Source of the DNA: Symbiodinium natans
Taxonomy: Eukaryota; Sar; Dinophyceae; Suessiales; Symbiodiniaceae
Assembly (NCBI GenBank): GCA_905221605.1
Contig: CAJNDS010002421.1
Coordinates: forward strand, 9,926 to 73,925
Direction: 5' to 3'
DNA length: 64,000 nucleotides
The notes beneath the pieces are model-generated. The model searched no databases. It was not told the DNA's origin and saw only the letters and a program-made list of their open reading frames with translations. Positions within the stretch are counted from its first letter, which is position 1, and each line of letters starts with the position of its first letter. The position numbers and the translations under genes are program-made. Shown in pieces: positions 47,500 through 58,400 of the stretch.

Positions 47500-48070
47500 G
47501 AAAATATGACATTTCTTTGTTTGCCTAGTTGCTTGCAGGTACATGTGTAGGACATGAGTGCTGTGACATGGCAAGAACATGTTTGTTTTGGCATGAGCAT
47601 GTTTGCATGACATGAAGGTGCTTTGACTTGACATGTTTTGGTTTGCAAGTCCGATGATGAGTTTTGAGAAGCACAGAGAGGCTTTTAGCTCTCGGGAGTT
47701 GACCTGAGAGTCATCTGGAAGTGCTGAAGCAAAGCTCTGAGGAACAGACTTTGGCCGTTACTCACTCCGTGTGCTTTGCCCCGTCGTTCGTACCGTGTCG
47801 TGACCGTTTGACACTCGACTGAGGCATTCTGAGAGCATGCTGTATGTTTTGCAACAGACCTGAAGTCCTGAACCAGTAACCAAGATGTTTTGCATGTTAC
47901 TTTTGTCTTCTCCTTTGTCTAAACAAAGTTGAGATGTCGTTTGAAGACTTGAAGCCTTTGCTCTTGGAGAGAGCACCTTTGCTGACCAAAGACAGTGCAG
48001 CTGAACACTGACGTGTTTGGCTCAAGTGCGAACGGAAAAAGCAGTCTGCGCTGAAGCTCTGCTTTTCACA
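47500..48070 (+). repeat. Remainder of the right LTR of the second retrotransposon
   Basis: Matches the left LTR from its fourth base to the end without a difference that I can see, including TTTGGCTCAAG at 48016-48026. Begins with the second copy of the LINE target duplication. Confidence 0.92.
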
Positions 48071-48283
48071 CCCTGGCACATCTGCAACAGCAAAGAAGAA
48101 ATCAGCAATGCACTGAGCAAACCCGTACCCAACCACGGAATCCAACAGCTTAGTGTTCATCCAGCTGTGGTATTGGCATGATAGTATGTTCGCCAGATCA
48201 ATGTGCGGAAGCGCCCTAAGAGTCGCAAGCACTGCGTGATGATGGGGCAGGGATCGAGCTTGGAAGTCTGTGCATTTCTCCAA
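48071..48283 (-). pseudogene. Host exon-like ORF cut by the second retrotransposon
   Basis: On minus an open frame reads LATLRALPHIDLANILSCQY, LLDSVVGYGFAQCIADFFF and AVADVPG up to the target site; on the other side of the element (34590 downwards) it continues ANALPLQQRGSLRELQGAL before a stop near 34497. The composition is protein-like, no family is recognised. It shares the minus strand with the ORF broken by the first element 0.8 kb away (not counting the elements), so both may belong to one damaged locus. Confidence 0.4.
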
Positions 48284-48529
48284 GAAGCGACAAATTGCCG
48301 CTTTGTCTTTGTGTCTGGTTTTGGAATTGCGCCTTTATTCGCCGCCTTCCCTGGAAAAGAAAGTTGGTTTCCTTGTCTCCGTCCAAGACTGCTGTGGCTT
48401 TGGTGGCTGCTGCTGTTAGTTCACCGCTGCGTCCACCCGAACTGCGGAGAACCAGCTGGCTTATTCTCTTCAGGGTTATGGCCCTGCAAGAAAAATATGC
48501 CTGCCAATATTTGGAAACTGGGGCTTCAA

Positions 48530-51104
48530 CAGGGACTTCAAGGGGGGCTTGAAGGGGGGCTTCAAAGGGGCTCCAAGGGGGGCTTTAAGGGGGGCTTGAA
48601 GGGGGGGCTCCAGCTGCTCGTCCCAAGGGATGAAACTCAAAGACGAACAAAAAGCGCCTCCAAACCAGTAGTCTGGGTCAAAGTAACACATCATGGCCGG
48701 AAAACTGGCATTGCTGACCCCTGGCAGGGCTGGGCCCGCCCCTTCGTACGAAGGGGGGCTTGAAGGGGGGCCCCTTGAAGGGGGGCTGAAGGGTCGGACC
48801 CTTGAAGGGGGCTTGAAGGGGGGGGTGAAGGGGGGAGGGGGGGGAGGCGAAGGGTCGAAGGCTTGAAGGGGGGCTTGAAGGGGGGCTTGAAGGGGGGGGC
48901 TTGAAGGGGGGCTTGAAGGGGGGCTTCAAGGGGGGCTTCAAGGGGGGCTTGAAGGGGGGCTTCAAGGGGGGCTTTAAGGGGGGCTTGAAGGGGGGGCTTC
49001 AAGGGAAGCTTCACAGGAAGGCTTTAAGAAGGGCCTGAAGGGGAGGTTTGAGACGCGAGCCTAAACGTCGCGAAAAAGGCCCAGGTGCTCGGCCTTGTAA
49101 ACTGCAACAACGAAGTGAGAGAAGATTTCTTAGATTTGCCCCCCTCGTTGCTTGTCGTCGTTCTGCGAAGCCCGTAGAAAAAGAGAGGAACAAGGATTAG
49201 CCTAGATTTCACCCCCCGAGAAGACTTGTAGCCCTTAGAAGAGAAAAGAGAAAGTGAATTGTTCTAAATTCCACCCTACATTCTCCTCCTCCCTTCTTTT
49301 TGGTCGTTCTGCGTAGCCTGTCGAAGAAAAGGAGTCCCCCTCCCCCTCGTTCTTTGTCGTTCTGCGGTGCCTGGAGAACAACAGAGAAGTCGAGAATTAT
49401 CTTTCGAGCCGTCCTCCCGTAGAAGCAAGAAAAAAATTGTTCTAAAATCCATGCCCCCTTGCTTCTTGTCGTCCTACTCGAACTTTTCTGTTTTTTGTAT
49501 TTCGTTCTTCGAAAAATCAAAGGGATTTTAGTTTAAATTCCACCCCCCTCGAATCTTGTTTTGTTTTTGTCTTTCATTGTTCGAATCAGAGGAGTGGAGA
49601 CTTTTTGGAAGTAAAGAGCGGGGGGGTTGGGGGGGGGCGCAGCCCCCCCCATTTACTTGTTGTAGGGAAGGGAACGTATTCTAAATTCCACCCCCGAATC
49701 TTTTTTGTTTTTTGTATTTCATTATTCGAAAAATCCGAGGAGAAGAGAGAAGGGAAGTTATTCTAAATTCTACGCCCCTCGAATTTTTTTGTTTTTTGTA
49801 TTTCGTTATTCGAAAAATCAAGGGAGAAGAGAGAAGGGATTTTAGTTTAAATTCCACCCCCCTGAAATCTTGTTTTGTTTTTGTTTTTCATTGTTCGAAA
49901 ATCAGAGGTGTGGAGACTTTTTGGCTTGAATATGTTTTTTTGTTGTGGCACGGGCTCGGCCAAGAACCCCATGTCTTGTAGCGGGAGGCTAGGGGAAGCG
50001 GCTTCGGCCTGCGAGTACCCGACGCCTCCCATCTCGAGTGCGTGTGGCAAGGGGCTAAGCCGAAAACCCCATGTTTTCTAGTGGAGGCTAGGGAGGCTGC
50101 AAGGGGGGGCTTCAAGGGGGGATCAGAGGAAGCTGCAAAGGGAGGTTTCAAGGGGGGCTTGAAAGGGGGGTTTGAGACGCGGGCGTAAACGGCGCGAAGA
50201 AGGCCCAGGTACTAGGCCTCTTAAACTGCTCCCGGAAACCCGTACAGGGAGCAGTTTAAGAGGCCTCATAACTGGGCCTGCTTCGCAGAGGTTTCAGGAA
50301 GCAGTTTAAGAGGCCTAATAACTGGGCCTTCTTCGCGAGGTTCCAGGGAGCAGTTTAAGAGGCCTAATAGCTGGGCCTTCTTCGCGAGGTTCCAGGGAGC
50401 AGTTTAAGAGGCCTAATAACTGGGCCTGCTTCGCAGGGGTTTCAGGGAGCAGTTTAAGAGACCTAATAACTGGGCCTTCTTCGCGACGTTTCGGCAGCAG
50501 TTTGAGAGGCCCACTAACTGGGCCTTTTTCGCGAGGTTCCAGCCTTCTAATAACTGGGCTTGCTTCGCACGGGTTGCAGGGAGCAGTTTACGAGGCCGAG
50601 CACCTGGGCCTTCTTCGCGACGTTTAGGCTCGCGTCTCAAACCTCCCCTTCAGGCCCTCCTTGAAGCCTCCCTGTGAAGCTTCCCTTGAAGCCCCCCCTT
50701 CAAGCCCCCCTTGAAGCCCCCCTTGAAGCCCCCCTTCAAGCCCCCCTTGAAGCCCCCCTTGAAGCCCCCCTTGAAGCCCCCCTTGAAGCCCCCCTTCAAG
50801 CCCCCCTTCAAGCCCCCCCCTTCAAGCCCCCCTTCAAGCCCCCCTTCAAGCCTTCGACCCTTCGCCTCCCCCCCCTCCCCCCTTCACCCCCCCCTTCAAG
50901 CCCCCTTCAAGGGTCCGAGAAGGGCTTCAAGCCCCCCTTCAAGCCCCCCTTCGTACGAAGGGGGCGGGCCCAGCCCCGCCAGGGGTCAGCAATGCCAGTT
51001 TTCCGGCCATGATGTGTTACTCCGACCCAGACTACTGGTTTGGGGGCGCTTTTGCTCGCCTTTGAGTCTCACCAAAAAGGGGTCCCTTGGGACGAGCAGC
51101 TGGG
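48530..51104. mobile_element. Foldback-like element with long inverted arms made of CTTGAAGGGGGG subrepeats
   Basis: Left arm 48611-49108 and right arm 50575-51104 are inverted copies. From the outside in they share CAGCTGCTCGTCCCAAGGGA, then CACATCATGGCCGGAAAACT, CTTCGTACGAAG, a 250-300 bp run of 12-base units (CTTGAAGGGGGG / CTTCAAGGGGGG), and GCGTCTCAAACCTCC..GTTTAGGCTCGCG (right-arm sense) at the inner end. Subrepeats extend about 80 bp beyond the left arm. Long inverted arms built of short subrepeats are the mark of foldback transposons. No transposase ORF is inside. The KPPFKPPL-type ORFs of the arms are repeat artefacts. Confidence 0.7.
49109..50575. repeat. Inner part of the foldback-like element: two tandem repeat blocks
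   Basis: 49200-49920 has four to five loose copies of a roughly 110-130 bp unit (CTAAATTCCACCCCC..GAATCTT, TTTGTATTTCGTTATTCGAA). 50210-50590 has about six copies of a 61 bp unit (GGGAGCAGTTTAAGAGGCCT..AACTGGGCCTTCTTCGCGAG). 49619-49655 is a G-rich stretch facing a C run and could form a hairpin. No gene is supported. Confidence 0.7.
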
Positions 51105-51162
51105 CTGCCGGTAGTCTTGGGCTTCCCGAAGACAGACAATCGCATTACAGACCTACAGGTCA

Positions 51163-52369
51163 ATGTACCTCCTGCAGCCATGGTGGCCTTTCTCGCTGGT
51201 CGTGCATATCTGCCCACGTGCCCTGCAAGGACTCCCCCAAGTCCACGGACAAGTATTGCCGGAGGCCTTGAGGGCCTGGGCGGAGGCTGCCAAGCGCACA
51301 AGTCTGGAAGCCGCCAGGTTGGCGCAGGAGCCTAGCTTTAATGCTTTTGTCCGGCTTTCGCTTCCATGCTCGCAAGCACTGGGGCACCGCCAGTATCAAG
51401 AATTTCGGCCAGGTGTACCACCAGTTCACTTCCTTGATGCCATTCGGCAGGCCCTCGCTGCCTCCGTTGCAAACCAGGACATTGAACACTTCTGGTCCGT
51501 CTACAATTTGGAGTGGCCTGACACAACCGCAAGGGTTGCGGTTTTCCTCCGGCGAGTGCTGCCTTTGGAGAGCCTCCTTGCGCCGCCTAAAATCTTGGAG
51601 CCCTCTGCGGCTACAACCCAGGCCCCCTCGGAGGGTGTTGCATCTCTTCTGACACTGAGGAGGCTTCGCCTGCACCTGTTGCAGAGACACCTGAGGCGGC
51701 TGACGAGTTCGAAGCTCAGGTGCATGATTGGCGGTTTTCGGAGCTGCGTACTACTGACCTTGCGACCTTGCGGCCTTGCGAGAAGTGGATGTTTCTACCC
51801 CTTTTCGATTACCAGCCCTGGAGGATGAGCATTGGCAAGGACTTAGTACAACGCCGAACAGACATGGGCCCCAACGTGCTCGGTGGTTTGCTTGGTATGA
51901 TGCTGCCACCGCCCATTGGGCAGCCCTTAAGGGGCTTACACGATCCAAACATCCAACCAAGCAACGCCTCAACAGCTTCTGCTATAAAATGTACTGCCAC
52001 GGCAAACCCAAGGAGCCTGAGCCCTCGGCCCTTGCAACTGCCCTCTCCACCTTTCCCTTCCAGTCCCGGGAAGACGGTGCTGTGCAGTATTGGCAAGTGC
52101 AGGAGGCCATTCGAACGATGTGGCATTCAGCCAAAGCCAACTTGGCACAGCGTGTAGGAGTTCCCATCCTGACTGGCATCCCAGCGTGGGGGATCGATGA
52201 GGAGGAGTTGGCGCAAGCCTGTCTGTTGCCCCGCAATACCTTCGCCGCTGACTCGCCAACTGCTGTTAAGGGAGTCAGCATGAAGGCCAAACAATCAGGT
52301 AGGCGTGCGGAAACGCCCTCTACATGGTATCGTCCGCGACACCCTGATTGGGACGGTCCATGGCAATGA
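51163..52369 (+). pseudogene. Unrecognised ORF cluster, frameshifted
   Basis: Plus-strand frame one from 51163 reads LQGLPQVHGQVLPEALRAWA, FVRLSLPCSQALGHRQYQEF and DIEHFWSVYNLEWPDTTARV to about 51640. The sense passes through another frame (VHDWRFSELRTTDLATLRPC) and then a third from 51776 (FRLPALEDEHWQGLSTTPNR, RARWFAWYDAATAHWAALKG) to TGA at 52369. Three frames of one direction suggest a single decayed protein, perhaps from a LINE, or an unspliced gene. No domain can be named. Confidence 0.4.
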
Positions 52370-52399
52370 TGTGCTGTGGGCCGGCGTAAGGGTTTGACT

Positions 52400-54600
52400 G
52401 CTGCCTGGTAGTCTCTCCCCGCTGAATCGGTAGCTGTTGCTACTCGGCTGTTGCTCGGGGCGCTCCACACTGGCTGACCACCATGGGGTGCCCTGGGCTG
52501 GTCTTGCATCAGTTGTTCTTGCTAACAAGTCCCCACTGGCTGACCACCATGGGGCGCGTGCTGGCCTTACCTCTCTTTTGGGAAAGTTGGCCAACCTGTG
52601 CCTTCCCTTTTCGCTACGGTGTGCCTGGCACCTGACCGTGTCGGTCGGTAAATCTGCTGTCCTTACTCGATTTACAGCTTTCCTTGCCGACCTTCGTTGC
52701 GCCAGTGGCTTCATGATGGTGATGTTGATGATCTGGCAAACCCTCGCATTTTGCGACCCTCCCGCATGCTCTGCGCTGCTCGATTACACCTGGACTTCTG
52801 CGACGACCTCGAGTACTGAGCGCGGGGGATACTTTGACGTTTGGTGCTTTGGTTTTTGCGGGTTGTTGCGGGTTTTGGTGGTTGTGTTTTGTGGTGGTTT
52901 TGGTGTGTTTGTTTGGAAAGATTTTGGAATCATTGCGCAGCTAAGGCGGCTGCTATGAAAACAAAAAGACAACTTTGTCGCTTCGCGAAGACGCCGTCTT
53001 TAAGTTTTCACAATGCTTCCCAATCTATTCCAAATTATGTTCAATAAAGAATCTAGATCACATAAACTCTGTACGAGGACGCTCCCTTCTTTTCTCCACG
53101 GTCAGGGGTCAATCAAAAGCGAGGCGTTCGAAGAGTGAAGAGTTCTTTCGAAGGTTTTCGGTTGGAGCACCCAGCATGTATGCGTTGAGATGCGCACTGG
53201 CTGTTTAGGTGCATGTTACCGATTTGCCCCAACACGCATAACCCCCCCCCCAATCGGTAAGGAGACACCGAGGGTGGGAGGGTGGGTGAAAAAGTTTAGC
53301 GTAGCTCAGCACTAGCATTGCCCATGTCTGCGTACATCATGGACTGCCATGCATGTGTGCCAGTGCGAAACGAGCCAACGCATTACGAAACAGTCAACAT
53401 GTTCACCTGGAACTCAGCTTGTCGGCGATCCAAACCAAACGCATCGAGTACCTTCGGCGCGGGACCTCTTGCGCATCCTTCAAACAATGCCTTTTTCGCG
53501 ATTCTGTTCTTGGGCTCTGTCAACGTGCGCATTTGATGCCGAAGGCAAGAACAAGATTTCAACCGCTTGTATTCAAAAAAGTAGCACGTAACGCACCCAG
53601 CGTCGGTTTAGTACAGGCACGCATGAAAATCATAAGGTTGGACTTTGCGGCTCAGTGGAAGTTCAGCAGAAACGTAGCACGCTGCCTGCAACCCTACAAC
53701 CGGGAAGGCTATCTTCTAGCGAATTGCCAACTTCATGCAGTCCTTTCGTTTTGCATCCTCTTTCGAACATTTCACGGGCGCTCGTGACCAAAGGGCCTTC
53801 CATTCTTCGAAGCAGCGCCCCAGGAAATTTTTTCAAACGACTCAGCACCACCGCAAAAAGATTGCAACCAGTTACAGCATCTATTGAAAAATGCCACAAG
53901 TATCCTATACATATATGTATATGTATATGTATATGTTTGGCAGATATCCTCCAGTGAGCAACGCTCCGTAGCGTGTAAAAGTCCACGAAGGTTAAAGCAG
54001 CACACACTTTCGAGACTGCGACAAGTTGTTGACTTTAAGACGACACAGCGTGCGACAACGCAAGAGAACAGTCTTGCGTGGGACACAAAACGCACAAAAC
54101 TGTAACAGAGCCACAAAGAGCGTAACACGTCCGAAACCGTGGGAACACTGCCATGTCAAAACACCATTTCTATTTAGGTCCTAATGCCAGATAGCTTGTG
54201 ACGGTCCCTGAAATCCTGACATTAGGGACTCCCTTTATTTGAGCTGTGGCCTTCATAAAGACAATTTCGAGCGCGGTTTTTGAGCGGACGGTTCTCGAAA
54301 AAACATCAGGGAGTTTTTTCGATTCCTAAGGGGAAGTGAATTGAACACCCTGGTTAAACGCCACCCAAAACTACTTGAACTACAGGCACTGGTGCAACGC
54401 TCAGAGAATGAAACTCTCAAATAGTCCTTACAAGCCCTCCACAAAGTCCGAGCGCGCGCAAAATTTGTGAACTGCTGCGATGGGCATGCGCAAAAAGCAA
54501 GTAACGAACAATTCTACACGAATGCTTATGGGCTTGCAGTTCCTGGCCATCTTGAACCCTGATAGCAAGCAAAATGGGGTTCACACGAGCAACCAATTCC
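52400..54600. other. Intergenic DNA; one direct repeat, otherwise nothing supported
   Basis: 52468-52496 and 52531-52558 share CACTGGCTGACCACCATGGG. 52840-52920 is GT-rich. 53920-53936 has a TATATG run. The ORFs here (60-140 codons) lack motifs and overlap on both strands. Confidence 0.4.
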
Positions 54601-54619
54601 ATAGGACAAGCAATGTTGA

Positions 54620-55165
54620 CCCGTTGTACACACATATGCACATAAGATCACATAAGCACATAAACATACAAGCACATACGTACGTGAGGACGTGCGGGCG
54701 TACGTACCTACATACGTATGTACGTACGCACCTACATACCTACGTACGTAGGAACATACGTACAGACGTACACACACACACCCACAGACACACACCCACA
54801 CACACAATCACAAACACACATACACACATACACACATACACACATACATACATACATACATGCATGCACATACGTACATGCATGCATGTGTACATGCATG
54901 CATGCATACATCGGTATATACACATGCACATGCACATTCATATGCACATGCACATACACGTACATGCACACGTGCATACGCGTGCACATACACTCGCACA
55001 TACACATACACTTGCACCATCACACACACACATACACATGTATGTTTGTGCTTGCACTGAGAGGGCGCGGTTCTTGCGCATGTGTTTATGTATGTACTTG
55101 TATCTATCCATCTAGTTGCACATGTACGTACGCGCGCGCGCGCGCACGTGTGTGTACCTGTACAT
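54620..55165. repeat. ACATAC/ACGTAC/CACACA microsatellite
   Basis: About 540 bp of imperfect tetra- to hexamer repeats with many self-complementary ACGTACGT, CATGCATG and a GCGCGCGC tract near 55131. ORFs of poly His/Thr or Met/Cys/Val are by-products. Confidence 0.92.
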
Positions 55166-55367
55166 CGTTGAACAGTTGCAGACAGTCGTGTGCGTGGCAG
55201 ATCCTACACTGTCCTACACTTAATCCAGCAGGAACACCCAGACAAGTAAGCCCTGAACCCCCATTGTTGTCAACATGCCCGTAGCATAGCCATTTTGACC
55301 GAAGGCATGCGTGTAGAAAACTCTGATTGGCCACCCACATTCCAGACAGGCAGGTGTCCGCCTGACC

Positions 55368-56487
55368 ATGTGCTGGTCATTCGAAGTCTCCCTGGTGTTT
55401 GGGACGCTGGAGTTGCTCACGATCTTTGTACTTCTGCGAAGGAACCAGCACCATGATCGGTGCTTGGCTACTCTTCTGTTCCCAATCATGATGCAGGAGT
55501 TGTGCCAGATGATGATTTGGCAGTACGTCGGCGAAAATGCTTCCACGTGCCCAGCTGAAAACTTTTTTTGGGGCAAGGCAGCAAACTTGTTTTATGAGTC
55601 CGTCCCGCTGTTTGCCAACATAGCTGCCTGGCAATGGTTGTGGTGGAAGCTGCCAGACAAGTGGACATGGGACATCCATTTGCTCATTGCATCGACTGTG
55701 CTTGCATTCGCTGGATATGTGCTTAGTGCTACAAACCGTTTCTATGTGCTTCCGCCTGCGTGCACTTTCCCGGGACCCTGTGGTCATCTTCTCTTCTTCC
55801 CGCAGGAGAATGCAATCGTGGTCCCGCTCGGCGGCATTTACTACATGCTTCTTGCTGTTGTTTCAGGGGGAATGAAAGAATGCGACTAATGGTAGCTATC
55901 ATATTACTCCATTCTTTCATTCCCCTATGTAAACAATGAAGAATGGAGTATTCTTATAGTAACTGTTGGTATCATTCTGAATCATTCTATCATTCCCCCC
56001 TTAAGCAACCTAGACCCGACCAGACTAGACTCTACTATACTATGCTCTTGTACACTACACTATACTATACCACACTATGCTCTACTAGACTCTACTATAC
56101 TATACTCTACTACACTCTTCAAAACTACCCCCCCCCCAAGTAATCCTGAGGTTTCCTTTGTTTGCTGCTGGGGTGATTGATGCCGGAGACGGCAGACTGC
56201 GGGGACGTTGGGGCCTAGGCGGCGTGGCTGTACTTGGAGTCATCGAAACATTCACGGCCGTCTTGTACTTCAACAACCAGATGCCATCGTTTCTGTACCG
56301 GGAGACATGTAATCCAGATGAGTTCTACTCTACCTGGTGCTGGCAGGCGTATTTTATTGCGATTTGGGCTTTGCTGGAAGTCTGGATTTACCGGAAGGTC
56401 GTTGACCCAAACTGGCAAGTACCTGGGCCCATGTCCAGTGGTCTACCAGATTCTGAGGGAGAGCGGTCTTCCCTCACGGCACCTTGA
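55368..56487 (+). CDS. Seven-helix membrane protein of unknown function, two exons
   Basis: Exon 1 55368-55869, exon 2 56141-56487; joined they give 849 bases (282 residues). Seven hydrophobic segments are seen: LVFGTLELLTIFVLL, LATLLFPIMMQELCQMMIW, FYESVPLFANIAAWQWLWW, IHLLIASTVLAFAGYVLS, AIVVPLGGIYYMLLAVVSG, VAVLGVIETFTAVLYF and AYFIAIWALLEVWIY. Loops contain Cys pairs (CTFPGPC; CNPDEFYSTWC). The predicted intron starts GA (GGGG|GAATG) and ends AAG; this joint keeps phase (SG|V|ILRFPLF). ATG 55368 is the first Met, but the frame is open a little upstream. It may belong to an algal family of uncharacterised membrane proteins such as DUF5765, but I am not certain. Confidence 0.6.
55866..56140 (+). 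mobile_element. Inverted-repeat element forming the intron of the membrane-protein gene
   Basis: 55866-56000 is bounded by GGGGGAATGAAAGAATG and CATTCTATCATTCCCCCC, with an inner perfect pair GGGGAATGAAAGAATG (55867-55882 region) and CATTCTTTCATTCCCC ending at 55925. The left end coincides with the predicted donor. The rest to the acceptor is a CTACTATACTATACTCTACTA microsatellite-like tract and a run of nine C. It is a different family from the CTTGGAGGTTCATGG elements. Confidence 0.55.
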
Positions 56488-56489
56488 CC

Positions 56490-57345
56490 CTTTGTCAGCG
56501 CTTTGGGTATGCAAAAGGTTTTAGTTTCTTAGGGGTTTTTCAGAGTTTTAGGGGCTAGGGTTTCAGGGACTTAAGGGGGGGTGAGGGCTTTTGTTTTTTG
56601 CTGTAGGGTTTGGTTTCACGTTGCCCGCGAACACGTGGTTTTTCCAGGCTGAAAACAGCCTGCAACAGCTCGTTCACTGCATGCGGCTGTCGAAAGTGAT
56701 AGCTGCTCCCGGCGAAGTGCGCGAGTCCCTGGTTGCAAAAGGAGGTTTAGGGTTTAGGGTTTAGGGTTTGGGGTTTAGGGTGTAGGGTTTAGGGTTTAGG
56801 GTCTGTAGATCATCATGGCTTTATCGTGTTTGGGCTTGGGTTTTGCGGTGCAACGTGTCCATTATGGGAACCGCCATTGAGTTTGTCTTGCTGTTGCCGC
56901 TGCTACTGGTTTTACTGCTACGACGACAACGGCGACTACTACGACTACGAACTGCCTACTACCAACTACCAACTACCAACTACTGCTGCTACTAAAACTG
57001 AAGCTTAAACCCATAACCCTGAACCTAAAGCCCTGAGCATCAAGGCCTAAACCCGAAACCCTACAAGATGGTGTTGAGTGGCAGCTCTGAGAAGTTTTTA
57101 AACTGTTGACCCATGTGCCAAGCAATTCAGGTGTTTGGCATCTCAAGTTGCCAGGCTGTTTGTGGATGCCACAAACCCTAAACCCTAAACCCTAAACCCT
57201 AAACCCTAATCCCGAATCCCTAATCCTTAAACCCTAAACCCTAAACCCTAAACCCTAAACCCTAAACCCTAAACCCTGAACCCTAAACCCTGAACCCTAC
57301 ACCTAATGCTAGCCGCTCTTTGGGAGGGACTGCTCTAGGGGGTGT
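56490..57345. other. Exon-like island 56648-56744 within telomere-type repeats; otherwise no gene
   Basis: On plus, TTTTTCCAG is followed by AENSLQQLVHCMRLSKVIAA and a donor G|GTTTAGGG. On minus, GCAACCAG is followed by LAHFAGSSYHFRQPHAVNEL, which resembles SEYFAGSY of the TPR gene first exon; the minus reading may therefore be the real one. Telomere arrays: TTTAGGG 56742-56805, CCCTAAA 57174-57305. 56880-57000 is CTAC/CAACTAC rich; the rest shows nothing. Confidence 0.4.
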
Positions 57346-57426
57346 CTCAGCCCGGACATAAGGTTCAAGGTCCCGAGTACACGGATAGTTTCCCCAAGTG
57401 GATTTATCCTCGCGCCCTACGACTAC
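57346..57426 (+). CDS. Possible single exon of an unrecognised gene
   Basis: After GTGTCTCAG the frame reads PGHKVQGPEYTDSFPKWIYP then RALRLP and TAA. It lies between a CCCTAAA array and TTTAGGG variants, as other exons here do. No family is recognised. Confidence 0.3.
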
Positions 57427-57511
57427 CCTAATGACAGCTCGGGTTAGGGGTTGAGGGTTTAGGTGCTAGGCCTTCTTTACACCGCCCCCACGTGTCTAGC
57501 ACCATGAAGCC

Positions 57512-58016
57512 AGGAAGGTCCTTCATCTGTCAGGGTGGCAACGTTGCAGGCTCAAGCCTCGCATCAGCGCGACCAACGCGATCCCTTTACTATCATCTCC
57601 GTGTTCGTTTGCCAAAAACTCCCCTGAGCATGCCTCGCTTCATGTACAAGGATGTGATGGCGCAGGCATCGTCGTCACTCGCTCAAGTTGTCGGCCAGGT
57701 GGACTTAGACGCCGCTTTTGGGCAGGGTGCCCGTGATCTGGTGGAAGCGACGTTGGAGGAGTTCTCTGGAAGCAAAGATGAATGTGAGGCAATCTGCCAG
57801 GCCTTGTGCTGCATCTGCTTGCTTTGCTCCCATGTTGATTGCCATTGCTGCGACGACTGCCTCCGGGGCCTGGGCCGTCGTAGAAGGTCCTCCTCCTGGC
57901 TGGAGACTCCGAAGCAGCAGGTGCAAGGGGCCATTCCCCAATTTTTTTTTGGGGCGATGCGCTTTTTCGTTGAAGTTCCTCTGGTGACAGCTGCTTGCAC
58001 ACTTCAGAGATTTTAG
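57512..58016 (+). CDS. Unrecognised ORF, possibly a terminal exon
   Basis: Opens after GTGTCTAG with MKPGRSFICQGGNVAGSS and stays open for about 170 codons to TAG. It has a helical stretch SLAQVVGQVDLDAAFGQGAR and DLVEATLEEFSG, a Cys-rich part CCICLLCSHVDCHCCDDC, and an Arg run. Single-exon length is large for this region. The minus strand is also open, so the call is moderate. Confidence 0.4.
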
Positions 58017-58198
58017 CTCCACCCGCCCCAAAGACCCTCAACTCGAAACCCCAGTTTCGAAACACTTCCTCCCGTACCCCAACCCCTATTCCGACATGCA
58101 TTGTGTTGTGTCTCATATGCTGGCACGGTCCCTTCTTGACGGGTCCCTGATACGGCCGCCAGATTCATAAAAAGAGCAAGAAGAATCAGAATAACAGC

Positions 58199-58205
58199 AT
58201 CTATA

Positions 58206-58241
<36 letters not shown>

Positions 58242-58400
58242 TGTATGTATGTATGTATCGATCCTTGTTCTGATTCGTACCATAAAAGAAACAAAATATA
58301 AATCTAAATATAAATATAAATATAAACATAAATATAAAATGTAAATATAAATATAAATATAATATAAATATAAATATAAATATAAATATACAGAAAACGT
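58199..58400. repeat. ATGT microsatellite (58210-58258) and AAATATAT-type repeat (58290-58395)
   Basis: GTAT tetramers about 12 times, then AAATATAAAT units about 14 times. No gene. Confidence 0.93.

Larger units (their letters stand above)
34591..48070 (+). mobile_element. Large Ty1/copia-type LTR retrotransposon with an extra internal ORF and a nested LINE
   Basis: 574 bp LTRs (34591-35164; right copy 44965-44981 plus 47500-48070) start TGTGAAAATATG and end CTTTTCACA; I see no difference between them apart from the insertion. Target duplication CCCTG at 34586-34590 and 48071-48075. Primer-binding site 35165-35176, polypurine tract 44958-44964. The coding order is gag, protease, extra ORF, integrase, reverse transcriptase, RNase H, methyltransferase-like domain. 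Gag has internal stops, so this copy is probably not autonomous. A 2518 bp LINE fragment splits the right LTR. Confidence 0.92.

Noticed and set aside
48678-51271. KPPFKPPL / QAPLEAPL type proline-rich ORFs
   Set aside because: They come from the 12 bp subrepeats of the inverted arms; the same DNA is open in several frames and on both arms.
54480-55284. His/Thr-rich ORFs of 188-211 codons
   Set aside because: Microsatellite translation without other features.
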